From the NCBI RefSeq assembly GCF_021228795.1, contig NZ_CP089309.1:1426001-1490000 (forward strand): DNA of 64,000 bases, given 5' to 3'. The notes beneath the pieces were generated by a model. It saw nothing but the letters and a program-made list of their open reading frames with translations, was not told the DNA's origin and ran no database searches. This document shows positions 9,480 to 17,800 of this stretch, piece after piece. Position 1 is the stretch's first letter, and the number at the start of each line of letters is the position of its first letter. Source of the stretch: Thiocapsa bogorovii. GTDB taxonomy: Bacteria > Pseudomonadota > Gammaproteobacteria > Chromatiales > Chromatiaceae. The position numbers were made by a program, and so were the translations under genes.

Positions 9480-9517
9480 GGGTCACTCCTGCACCGCGAG
9501 TGCCGGCATTGATTGGG

Positions 9518-9639
9518 ATACCGAGCGGAGGCGGACTTTTCGCCGCAGTGCATGCCTCGCGCACGCCGGGCCGGCGTTGCGTCGTCTTCGGACGCGCGTG
9601 ACACGCACTGGTTTTCGAAAACCCAGGTGCGCTCGGTAT
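9518..9639. repeat. Family 2 inverted repeat, copy 1
   Basis: ATACCGAGCG (9518-9527) and CGCTCGGTAT (9630-9639) form the ends. Inside, GGACTTTTCG near the left end is mirrored by GGTTTTCG near the right end, and CAGTGC/GCACTG plus GCGCACG/CGTGCGC-like arms form a long imperfect stem around GCCGGGCCGGC. The element sits between the divergent adaptor and TetR genes, 39 bp from the adaptor ATG. The ends match the element at 36546-36610, which also lies between divergent genes. Confidence 0.6.
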
Positions 9640-9656
9640 GGTTGATCGGACCATTA

Positions 9657-9680
9657 TTACTGTACGATTGCGTTTAGTAA
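9657..9680. promoter_or_regulatory. Candidate TetR operator / promoter region
   Basis: TTACT (9657-9661) and AGTAA (9676-9680) are inverted around a 14-bp centre in the AT-richest part of the divergent gap, 31 bp before the regulator ATG. TetR-family repressors usually bind such short palindromes over their own promoter and the divergent pump promoter. The assignment rests on position and symmetry only. Confidence 0.35.
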
Positions 9681-9710
9681 ATACTCAAAAACAGGAGAGA
9701 GGTTCCAAAC

Positions 9711-10400
9711 ATGCCGACATCCGACGCCGGCGAGTCCGACGTACGGGCGGCGCCACGGCCTGCCGGACGCGGTCGCCCGCCGGACCCCGCCAAGCACGCG
9801 GCGATCCTCGCGGCCGCTCGAAGGCTCGTCTTCTCGGGCTCGATCCAGGCGCTCAATATCGAGGCCGTCGCCCGCGCCTCCGGGGTTTCGAAGGTCACGG
9901 TCTACAGCCATTTCGGTGACTTACAGGGTCTGATCCGCGCGGTCGTGCTGCTTCAGCGCAGCGAGATGACCGCCGCACTCGACGATCTGCCGTCGGGCCA
10001 GCGCGGGCTGAGACAGGCCCTGATCGACCTCGGATGCGCGCTCATGGGCTTCCTGACCAGTGACGACTATGTCGCACTGCAACGGATGCTCGCCACCTTG
10101 GCCCGAGAGGAGACCTGGCTCGGGACGCTCGTCTACCGGGACGGCGCGGAGGCGACGCGTAATCGCCTCGCCGACCGCCTGGCCGAAGCAGCGACTCGCG
10201 GCGACCTGAGAGCACACGACAGCCGCCTGGCCGCCGAGCAGCTGCTCGGTATGTGGCAGGGCATACAGACCACGGGGCTTTTGAGCGGCGGCTGTCCGCG
10301 ACCGAACGCCGAGGAGCTCCGCCGTCGGGTCGAGTGCGGGGTCGACGTGCTGCTGCGGGCATACGCCCCCGAGGCATCACGCGGCCGAGATCTGCCATGA
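9711..10400 (+). CDS. TetR/AcrR-family transcriptional regulator
   Basis: A 229-residue protein. After a 20-residue flexible, Arg/Pro-rich start it has the TetR helix-turn-helix (about 27-75: AILAAARRLVF, IEAVARASGVSKVTVYSHF, LIRAVV). A helical ligand-binding C-terminus follows, resembling the AefR-like group (ALIDLGCALMGFLTSDDYVALQRMLA). It is divergent from the RND operon, so it probably represses the pump and itself and releases on binding a toxic compound; this role is inferred from context. The start is supported by AGGAGAG (9693-9699) about eleven bases before the ATG. Confidence 0.88.
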   Translation: MPTSDAGESDVRAAPRPAGRGRPPDPAKHAAILAAARRLVFSGSIQALNIEAVARASGVSKVTVYSHFGDLQGLIRAVVLLQRSEMTAALDDLPSGQRGLRQALIDLGCALMGFLTSDDYVALQRMLATLAREETWLGTLVYRDGAEATRNRLADRLAEAATRGDLRAHDSRLAAEQLLGMWQGIQTTGLLSGGCPRPNAEELRRRVECGVDVLLRAYAPEASRGRDLP

Positions 10401-10663
10401 AGGAAGGTGCCGGCATCCGCATGGGATATCGTCCCGCGGCGAGATCGAGGTGCCGACGCCGAGTGGGCGAAAGCGGAACGGCAGCGCGGCAGCCCCACCC
10501 CGATCCGCGCCGGATCCGGCTCGGGCGGGCACTAAGTCCGGAGTCTTTGTCTACAATGAGTATGTCGGGAAGGCGAGTCTGCACGGCAGCGTGCAATCAA
10601 TACGCGCGCGAGTGAAACGCGATTCCGGCGTACGACGACCCAAGGCCCGCAGCAGGTCTGCTC

Positions 10664-12181
10664 ATGAGCTTGACGGCGAAAATGGTACATCCAAGCGCTT
10701 TCCCGGCACTCGCCTTGTCGACGGCTTTGGTGATGGCGACGGGATTCCTTCCCGCGGTCGCCGTCGCAACCACCGCGCTGGACGACTATGTCGCCGCACC
10801 GGATCCCAGCTATCGCTATGTCTACGACACCACGCGGCACGGCAACGGCTATTCGATTTTCGTCCTCGCGATGACCTCCCAGAGTTGGCGCAGCGCCGAT
10901 GAGGTCGACCGCACCTTGTGGGCGCACGAGCTTCTGATTGCCGTGCCGTGGATTACGCACTCGGGCAATCAAAATACCGCCTTCATGATCGTGAACGGCG
11001 GAAGCAACCAGAGCACACCGGGCACCTCGAACGACGACCTTCTCGGCTTGCTTTCCGTCACGACCGGCTCGGTCGTTGCGATGGTCGGGCAGATTCCGAA
11101 TCAACCCCTGCGGTTCTTCGATGAAGACGATTCCCGATCCGAGGATGCCCTGCTGGCCTACGGAATGGACAAGTATCTCCTCACCGGGGATCCGCAATGG
11201 CTGGTCCATTTCCCGATGACCAAAGGCGTCGTGCGCGCCTTGGACACGGTGCAGGCATTCGCGGCCGATGTCGACTGGCGCTTTCCGCGAATCCCCCGGA
11301 TCGACGACTTCATTGTGCTCGGAGGCTCGAAACGGGGCTGGGCGACCTGGCTGACTGCGGCCGTCGAAGCGGCCAAGGGCGACGCCTCCCGCGTGAAGGC
11401 GATCCTCCCGGCCTCGATCGATCTACTGAACGCGGACGAACAGTTCGGTCATCATTGGTCGGCCTACGGGTTCTACTCGGACGCCATCGGAGACTATGCG
11501 GAGTTCGATCTGCCCTGCCGGTCCGATTCGCCGTCGGGCCGGGCGATGCTGGCGTTGATCGATCCCTACGCCTATCGCAACCGACTGACCATGCCCAAGC
11601 TCCTGCTCAACTCGGCGGGCGATCAGTTCTTCCTCCCGGATTCGTCTCGGTTTTATTTCGCCGATCTGCCGGGTCCCAAGCAGTTGCGGTATACGCTCAA
11701 CACGGATCACTCCCAAGCTCAGGATCTGCCGAGCATCATTTTGCCGACCCTGTCCTGGCTGAGCGATGTCCTCGACGACAAGCAAGGCCCTCGGTTTTCC
11801 TGGTCTTTCGAGCCGGACGGCGCCATTCGCGTGCAGACCGAGACACCACCGAAGCGGGTGCGCCTCTACCAAGCGACCAATCCGAACGCACGGGATTTCC
11901 GATTGGAGTCGATCGGTCCGGCCTGGACGAGCACCGAGCTTCAAGAAACCGGCACCGGCGTCTATGTCGGTCGCGTCGCGCCGCCGGTGCGGGGTTGGAC
12001 GGCATTCACCGTCGAGCTGACGTTTTCCGGCTCCACGGCCATCCCCACCCCGCTGGAGAGCGATCAAGTCTTCACGACCGCTGTCCGTGTCACCCCGGAC
12101 TCGTTGCCCTTCGAAGGAACCCATTGCTTCTGCTGGGCCTGCCTGCCGAGCTCAAGCGGTTGGCGCTCCCTCCTGAGGTAA
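10664..12181 (+). CDS. PhoPQ-activated pathogenicity-related (PqaA) family exported protein
   Basis: A 505-residue exported alpha/beta-hydrolase-like protein. It has an N-terminal signal peptide (ALALSTALVMATGFLPAVAVA, cleavage near residue 36) and then the family start TTALDDYVAAPDPSYRY. Other landmarks are WITHSGNQNTAFMIVNGG, a nucleophile-elbow-like VLGGSKRGW at about 218-226, a conserved DPYAYRNRLTMPKLLLNSAGDQFFLPDSS, and NTDHSQ near 350. These mark the PhoPQ-regulated protein family (PF10142), whose biochemical function is not settled. The C-terminal tail after LPFEGT (Cys/Ser-rich) looks unlike the family and may come from a late frameshift. An alternative ATG lies at 10682. Two small exported-protein genes follow closely. 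Confidence 0.85.
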   Translation: MSLTAKMVHPSAFPALALSTALVMATGFLPAVAVATTALDDYVAAPDPSYRYVYDTTRHGNGYSIFVLAMTSQSWRSADEVDRTLWAHELLIAVPWITHSGNQNTAFMIVNGGSNQSTPGTSNDDLLGLLSVTTGSVVAMVGQIPNQPLRFFDEDDSRSEDALLAYGMDKYLLTGDPQWLVHFPMTKGVVRALDTVQAFAADVDWRFPRIPRIDDFIVLGGSKRGWATWLTAAVEAAKGDASRVKAILPASIDLLNADEQFGHHWSAYGFYSDAIGDYAEFDLPCRSDSPSGRAMLALIDPYAYRNRLTMPKLLLNSAGDQFFLPDSSRFYFADLPGPKQLRYTLNTDHSQAQDLPSIILPTLSWLSDVLDDKQGPRFSWSFEPDGAIRVQTETPPKRVRLYQATNPNARDFRLESIGPAWTSTELQETGTGVYVGRVAPPVRGWTAFTVELTFSGSTAIPTPLESDQVFTTAVRVTPDSLPFEGTHCFCWACLPSSSGWRSLLR

Positions 12182-12223
12182 GGGCAACGGATCCCTCGTC
12201 GAATCCTCGGAGGGGTAAATCCA

Positions 12224-12604
12224 ATGCAGACGCGTCATAGATCCTTTTGTTCCGATGGAGTTTTTTTTGCATTAGTCCTCCTCGCAGCTGCCCCGGCGCC
12301 GGCGCCGGCGGGCTCCGGCAATGTCGTCGCCAACGTCAACCGTGTACTCGTCACCGTAGACGCCCGATGGGGGGGCTGTATGGCGTTGTTGTCGGTCAAT
12401 CCGCAGACCGTCCTGCCGAGCTGTGGGTCATGGTGGGTCACCTTCAGTTGCACCGGCGACTTCACGGACCGGGTGCGTGCCTATCGCATGCTGGACGCAT
12501 CGGAGCTTGCACTCGCAACCGGTAAACGCTTACAGGTCTGGTTCCGGGACGACAAGATGCACAACGGCTACTGCCTCGCCGATCGTATCGACGTCATCAG
12601 ATAG
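12224..12604 (+). CDS. Small exported cysteine-containing protein
   Basis: A 126-residue protein with a signal peptide (FFALVLLAAAPAPAPAGS) and a compact mature domain of about 95 residues with four cysteines (GGCMAL, LPSCGSW, FSCTGDF, NGYCLA), probably two disulfides. The pattern VNRVLVTVDARWGGCMALL, WWVTFSCTGDF and HNGYCLADRIDVI resembles small secreted domains of unknown function found in Vibrio and other gammaproteobacteria, but I cannot name the family with certainty. It starts 42 bp after the PqaA-family gene with AGGGG upstream and ends 4 bp before the next start, so the three genes probably form one transcript. Confidence 0.7.
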   Translation: MQTRHRSFCSDGVFFALVLLAAAPAPAPAGSGNVVANVNRVLVTVDARWGGCMALLSVNPQTVLPSCGSWWVTFSCTGDFTDRVRAYRMLDASELALATGKRLQVWFRDDKMHNGYCLADRIDVIR

Positions 12605-12608
12605 CGCT

Positions 12609-13151
12609 ATGCGGTCGCGTCCAGTCCGGCTCGCTTTCGCCGGTATTGCCGCACTGGCGTTGGCCTTCGGCGCATCGCGGTTGTTTCATGTGCCGCAAAC
12701 CGGGGATGAACCGATCGTCGTCCCGCCCGACCTCGGCACGTCCGCACAGAAGCACACCGAGGCGCGCTCAAGAAGGGTCGTCGCCGCTCACCGGCCTAGG
12801 CATGAGAGTCCGGAATCGGAAGGACCTATGACGCTCGCGACCCCGAGCCCCTTGCGGCCAATGGCGCTCGAAACCCCGACCAACCTCCCGGCGACGGACC
12901 TCGGCGAACCATTGGATGCCGATCCCGACCAGGTATGGGCAGGGTTTCGGCAAGACGTCGATCCCGTCGACATCGGCCCCGCGCTCGATGCCGGCGATCC
13001 GCCTGCCGACAGGCCGGATAGGCCGGCCGAATCGCTTCTGCACATCGGCGAACCGCTCGATGCCGACGATCCGCCGGGCTCCACCCCGGACAGGTGGGCC
13101 ACACCGCCCCTGCACATCGGGGAGCTGCTCGATGCCGATGCGCCGCCGTGA
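12609..13151 (+). CDS. Exported low-complexity protein with IGEPLDADDPP-type repeats
   Basis: A 180-residue protein with an N-terminal membrane or signal segment (LAFAGIAALALAFGASRLF) and a Pro/Asp/Ala-rich remainder with no folded domain recognised. Residues from about 95 contain imperfect repeats of roughly 25 residues, LGEPLDADPDQ, IGPALDAGDPP, IGEPLDADDPP and IGELLDADAPP, separated by Arg/Pro linkers such as DRPDRPAE. The start ATG is four bases after the previous stop. The gene is tightly coupled to its upstream neighbour, which suggests translational coupling. Function is unknown; a spacer or surface tether would fit the composition. Confidence 0.6.
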   Translation: MRSRPVRLAFAGIAALALAFGASRLFHVPQTGDEPIVVPPDLGTSAQKHTEARSRRVVAAHRPRHESPESEGPMTLATPSPLRPMALETPTNLPATDLGEPLDADPDQVWAGFRQDVDPVDIGPALDAGDPPADRPDRPAESLLHIGEPLDADDPPGSTPDRWATPPLHIGELLDADAPP

Positions 13152-13179
13152 GGCACGCCGCCGCTTGCCCGTCGAAGGG

Positions 13180-14022
13180 TCAGCCGCGAAGACGTTCCTG
13201 GTAGTTGGGAATGAGATGGGCATCGATACCTCTGCGCACGAGCGTCCAGAGCTCATCCGCCAGGCTCGCCGTGAGCATGCCCGCCACGGCTCTGGAACCG
13301 AGCTCCCCGAGTGAGTGGACGAAGGCCCTGGGCTCCGGGCCTTGAAGTCTGACCTCCTTCAGGCAGTGCGCGTAGGCATTGGCCACCAGGCTGACCGTCG
13401 GCAGGAGCGGCACCGGATCCTCGATATCGACATAGCGCAGGATCCGACCGGGAAACGCCCGCTCGAACGCATGGGCCGCGACGGCGTTTCCGATCATCGG
13501 TGCGCCGAAGGTGACGACCTCGTTCACCGGAATGAAGGCTCGCTGGAACCGCCAGGCCGCCAGCAGCGCAATCGCCCCGCCAAGGCTATGACCTGTCACC
13601 CACAAGGGTCGCTCCGACGCGTCCATGTCCTCATGGACGGCCTGCACGAGCGGGGCCCAGATCTCGTCCAACGCCTGCATGAAGCCGCGATGAAATCGGG
13701 CTCCGACACCCGCGGCCGCGAAATCGGTGCCGATGCGTCCTTCGGGTACGACCAGCAGGTTGTTCGCGTTGGTCAGCAGCCAGTCCTTGAGACCGTCGAG
13801 GCTCGTCGGCGACTGCGAACCCCGGAAGGCGATCACCAGCGCGCCCGGGTCGCTCGCGACGTACACCTGCGTGTTGTCGACGCTGAACAGGCGCGCATCC
13901 AGACCGAGCCCGGCATGAAAGCCGGCTGCACCTTCGGGTTCGTCCAGGTAGGCCAGCTCGCACGCCTTGGCCAGAAACCGAACGTTGGGCAGATCCCCGC
14001 GGGTCGACGCGTCGAGTGTCAT
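13180..14022 (-). CDS. Class 3 lipase family protein
   Basis: A 280-residue protein with lipase class 3 (PF01764) features. ALVIAFRGSQSPTSLDGLKDW gives the oxyanion-side strand, VTGHSLGGA (about 142-150) holds the nucleophile Ser146, VTFGAPMIGN follows, and DIEDPVPLLP and a later His supply the likely Asp and His. No signal peptide is evident, so it is probably cytoplasmic or exported by another route. The start MTLDAS at 14022 is chosen because GAGGTG lies about nine bases upstream; longer in-frame starts would run into the upstream LRR gene. It is co-directional with that gene, 38 bp after its stop, and convergent with the exported-protein operon to the left. Confidence 0.82.
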   Translation of the reverse strand: MTLDASTRGDLPNVRFLAKACELAYLDEPEGAAGFHAGLGLDARLFSVDNTQVYVASDPGALVIAFRGSQSPTSLDGLKDWLLTNANNLLVVPEGRIGTDFAAAGVGARFHRGFMQALDEIWAPLVQAVHEDMDASERPLWVTGHSLGGAIALLAAWRFQRAFIPVNEVVTFGAPMIGNAVAAHAFERAFPGRILRYVDIEDPVPLLPTVSLVANAYAHCLKEVRLQGPEPRAFVHSLGELGSRAVAGMLTASLADELWTLVRRGIDAHLIPNYQERLRG

Positions 14023-14060
14023 GGTCTCATCACCTCGCAGGACGGAACGCGGGCGCGGCC

Positions 14061-14720
14061 TCAGTGCAAGACCCGGCGCCCGGGCTTGGCCTTGCGCCAT
14101 GCGGAGAGGGTCTCGCCGGAGACGGATGTGCCGCGCAGATCCAGCTCGAGCACACCCGGAAGAGGCATCAGGACCGCGCGAAAGCCGGCGTCGGTGATGC
14201 CCGTATTTGCGAGACGCAGACGCTCCAAACGCGTCAATCCGGCAAGCCGCGCGAGCCCCGCGTCGGTCACGCCGCTATCGTTCAGATCCAGCTCGCGAAG
14301 CCGGTCCATCCCGGCGAGCCGCTCCAACGTCTCGTCCGTCACATCCGGGTTGGCCATCTGAAGCACCACCACGTCCGTGGCCCCGTCCAGCACACGATAG
14401 TCGTGCCGGTCCCAGCCCGTCAGTGTGACATGGCGCTCTCCGTCGACCAGCACATCGCGCGGGCCAAGATCGACCGGCAACAGACGGTTCACAACCGGCG
14501 GACCGCCAACGAGCAGTGCCCCCGCCAATCCCATGACCAGAGGACCGCGCACGGCGTGAAAACGCGCCGCACCGAAGAGCAACCCGACCGGCGGAATGAC
14601 CGCGACCGCAACACCCCAAGGACGGCTACGCCGCCAGGCGACCACGGCAACCCAGATCCAACTGACCACCAGCAAGGCGAAGCCTGCCGAGGTCAACATG
14701 AATAGATGGCTTTCATTCAT
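14061..14720 (-). CDS. Membrane protein with leucine-rich repeats
   Basis: A 219-residue protein. The first 80 residues hold about three membrane segments (LFMLTSAGFALLVVSWIWVA, GVAVAVIPPVGLLFG, GPLVMGLAGALLVGG). The rest is a leucine-rich-repeat stretch of about four units in 24-residue spacing (VTDETLERLAGMDRLRELDL, VTDAGLARLAGLTRLERLRL, ITDAGFRAVLMPLPGVLELDL), the ITDxGL pattern of bacterial and planctomycete-type LRRs. It would be anchored in the inner membrane with the LRR exposed for protein contact. It may share a transcript with the lipase gene downstream. The ligand is unknown. Confidence 0.7.
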   Translation of the reverse strand: MNESHLFMLTSAGFALLVVSWIWVAVVAWRRSRPWGVAVAVIPPVGLLFGAARFHAVRGPLVMGLAGALLVGGPPVVNRLLPVDLGPRDVLVDGERHVTLTGWDRHDYRVLDGATDVVVLQMANPDVTDETLERLAGMDRLRELDLNDSGVTDAGLARLAGLTRLERLRLANTGITDAGFRAVLMPLPGVLELDLRGTSVSGETLSAWRKAKPGRRVLH

Positions 14721-14744
14721 TTCGTGTTACCCGGCCTGAGCGTC

Positions 14745-14893
14745 TCACTCATCGCGTGCATCCAATCTTTGGATCGTGCCGATCGGCGGATACAGCTTTA
14801 AGCCATACTCCGTCGATGGGATGAATCCGAAACGCCGGTAAAACGCCACGGCTTCCGGCTTGCTGTCAACGATGACGCACTGCACGCCTATCG
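14745..14893 (-). pseudogene. C-terminal remnant of a GNAT acetyltransferase
   Basis: About 47 residues read as GVQCVIVDSKPEAVAFYRRF followed by GFIPSTEYGLKLYPPIGTI and a stop. This is the C-terminal acetyl-CoA/fold end of GNAT acetyltransferases, particularly those acting as toxins with DUF1778 antitoxins. The N-terminal three quarters are missing; the similarity ends at the hrpA stop codon (14896). No antitoxin gene is present. It is probably the trace of a lost toxin-antitoxin pair. Confidence 0.6.
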
Positions 14894-14895
14894 TG

Positions 14896-17800
14896 CTACA
14901 ACCCCAACTCCCGCCAACGCGCCTCGATGCGTTTGACCGACACCGGGCCGGCTGTGCCCAGCGACTGTGCAAAGAGCGAGACGCGCAGCTCTTCGAGCAG
15001 CCAGCGGATCTCATCCAGTCGGGCATCCTCGCGGCCGGCCTTTCGGGCGGCGGCGGTGCGCTCGCGCCAGCGCTCGAGCAGCCCGGCCATGACGGCCATC
15101 TGCTCGCGGTCGCGTCCGGGTGCATGGGCGAGCTTGTCGAGACGCTGCTCGGCGGCTTTGAGATAGCGCGGATACTGCTTGAGCCGGTCGAAGGGGATCT
15201 GCTGAAAGAACCCCCGGAAGACCAGCGCATCGAGCTGGTCGCGCAGATCCTGTGCCGTCGGCTGCCAGTTGACCTGGGTGATGGCGGCGAGACGTTGGCG
15301 CAGCGACTGGTAGGCGGCGAGGATCTCGGCGGCGAGCCGGGTGACCTCGTCGGCCGTCGGCTGAAGCCGGCCACGCGAATCGGCGAGGCGGTCCTCGAAG
15401 TCGCCCTGCTGTCGGATCGGCGGACGGCCGTCGAGGAAGGTCCGATCCAGGATCAGGGCCAGCAGTTCGTCGGAGAGGTCGGGTGGGCGGGGCTCGGCTC
15501 CACGCGACAGGCGCGACACCTGCCCGCCTGTGGTTGCCGCTGTCGGTGATCCGGGGCGCACCTTCTCCGGACTGGCTTTCTCCGTGCCGGCGCTCTCCGG
15601 GGTGTCCGTGACGGGCGCCTTGGCGTAGAGCAGACGCAGCCGGTCCAAACCTTTGAGCGATTGGCGGATCGGGCGCAGGGTCGCGCCGAGCGTGAGGGTC
15701 AGAAGCCGGCGCAGGCCCGCACGGTGGGCGCGCGCGGCGGCTTCGGGCGAATCAAGCACCCGCACCGCCACGTTCTGGCCTTCGTCGACCAGGGCCGGGA
15801 AGCCGCGCATCCGGATCCCGCCACGAGTGATCTCGACCTGCTCAGGCAGGTCTCCGAAGTCCCAACGCGTGAGCTCCTCGCGCTCCAGCTCGGCGTCCGG
15901 GATGCGGGCAAACCGCGCCTGCCCCGCTTGGCCGAAACGTTGCTTGAGCCGTTGCGGATCCTCGTCCAGCGCGAGCGCCCTGCCCGCCTCGTCGACGAGT
16001 CGGACCTTCATGCGCAGATGCGCCGGGATGGCGTCGTGGTCCCAGGCGTCCTCGGGGATACGCAAACCAAGCTCGGCCGCGATCCGCTCGGCGAGGACCT
16101 GCGTCAATGGCCGATCGATCGGTGCCTTGCCCTCGGCGAGCGCGGCCTTCAGCCCGCCGGCCAGCCGTGCGGCGTTGTCCGGCACCGGGACCAGCGCCGT
16201 GCGCAGGCCTTTCGGCAGACCGCGCAACAGGGCCGTGATGCGCGCCTCCAAGAGACCCGGCACCAGCCAATCCAGCCGCTCGGCGGTCACCTGATTGATG
16301 AGAGGCAGGGGCACGATCAGGGTCAGACCGTCGGCCGACTCGCCGGGCTCGAAACGGTATTCGAGCGGCAGGGCGGTGGCGCCGACCTGAAGTCGGTCGG
16401 GGAAATGCTCCGGCGTAATCCCGTCGGCATCGTGCTGCATGAGGTCGGCCGGACGCAGATGCAGGAGCTTGGGATCCGTGCGGGTCGCCTTGCGCAGCCA
16501 CTGCTCAAACTGTGGTGTGGAATAGATCCCGGCGGGGATGCGCTGATCGTAGAAGGCGTAGAGCGCCTCCTCGTCGACCAGGATATCGCGGCGTCGCGAC
16601 TTGGCTTCGAGCTGATGGATCGACGCGATCAACTCCTGGTTGTGACGCCAGAAGGGTGCGCGGGTGCTGAAGTCGCCCTCCACCAATGCGAAGCGGATGA
16701 AGATCTCGCGCGACTCGGCCGGATTGATGGGGCCGTAGTTGACCCGCCGCTTGGGCACCAGGGTGACGCCGAACAGGGTCACCTTCTCGTAGGCCGCGAC
16801 CTGTCCGGACTTGGCCTGCCAGTGCGGCTCGAAATAGCTGCGTTGCAGCAGATGCTGCCCGGCGGCTTCGATCCAGGCGGGTTGCACGCGTGCGACGATC
16901 CGCCCGTAAGCGCGGGTGGTCTCGACCCGCTCGGCCGCCAGGATCCATTTGGGCGATGCTTTGAAGAGAGCCGAGCTCGGATGAATACGGTAGCGGCTAT
17001 TGCGCGCCCCAAGGTACTCGTGATTGGTGTCGAGCGCGCCGATGTGATTCAGGAGTCCGGTCAGCAGTGCCCGGTGGATCTGCTCCTCCGTGCCGGCGGT
17101 CTGGTTCTCCTTAAAACCCATCTCCAAGATCTGCTCGCGCAGTTGGGTCTCGATGTCGCGCCACTCCTGAACCCGGTTGTAAGAGAGGAAGTGACGCTGA
17201 CAGAGGAGACGGAACTGGTTGCGCGAGCGCGCCTTGCGCTCCTTCTCCAGGAAGCGCCAGAGGTTGAGAAAGCTCAGGAAATCCGAATCCGGATGGGCGA
17301 AGGTGGCGTGGATCTGATCGGCGGAGGCGCGTTGCTCGTGCGGGCGCTCGCGCGGGTCTTGGACGCTCAGTGCGGCGGCGATCACCAACACCTCGGCCAG
17401 ACACTGCTGCTCGGCGGCGGCGAGCAGGATGCGCCCGATCCGCGGGTCGACCGGCAGCCGGGCGAGCCGACGCCCCAGCTCCGTCAACTCGCCGCGGGCA
17501 TCGAGCGCGGCCAGCTCCTCCAGCGTGCGCTCGCCGTCGGCGACCAGACGCGGATCGGGCGGATCCAGGAAGGGAAAGTCGGCCACGTCGCCGAAACCGA
17601 GCAGCTTCATGCGCAGGATGACGGCGGCCAGATTGGTGCGCTGGATCTCGGGCTCGGTGAAGGGCGCCCGCGCGGCGAGGTTGTCCTCGCTGTAGAGCCG
17701 GATGCAGATGCCGGAGGCGACCCGCCCGCACCGCCCCTTGCGCTGATCGGCCGAGGCGCGCGAGATGCGCTCCACCGGCAGACGCTGGAGTTGGCGGCGA

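Noticed and set aside
10552-10557. TACAAT as a -10 box for the PqaA-family gene
   Set aside because: No acceptable -35 hexamer at the right spacing; a single hexamer is too weak to annotate.
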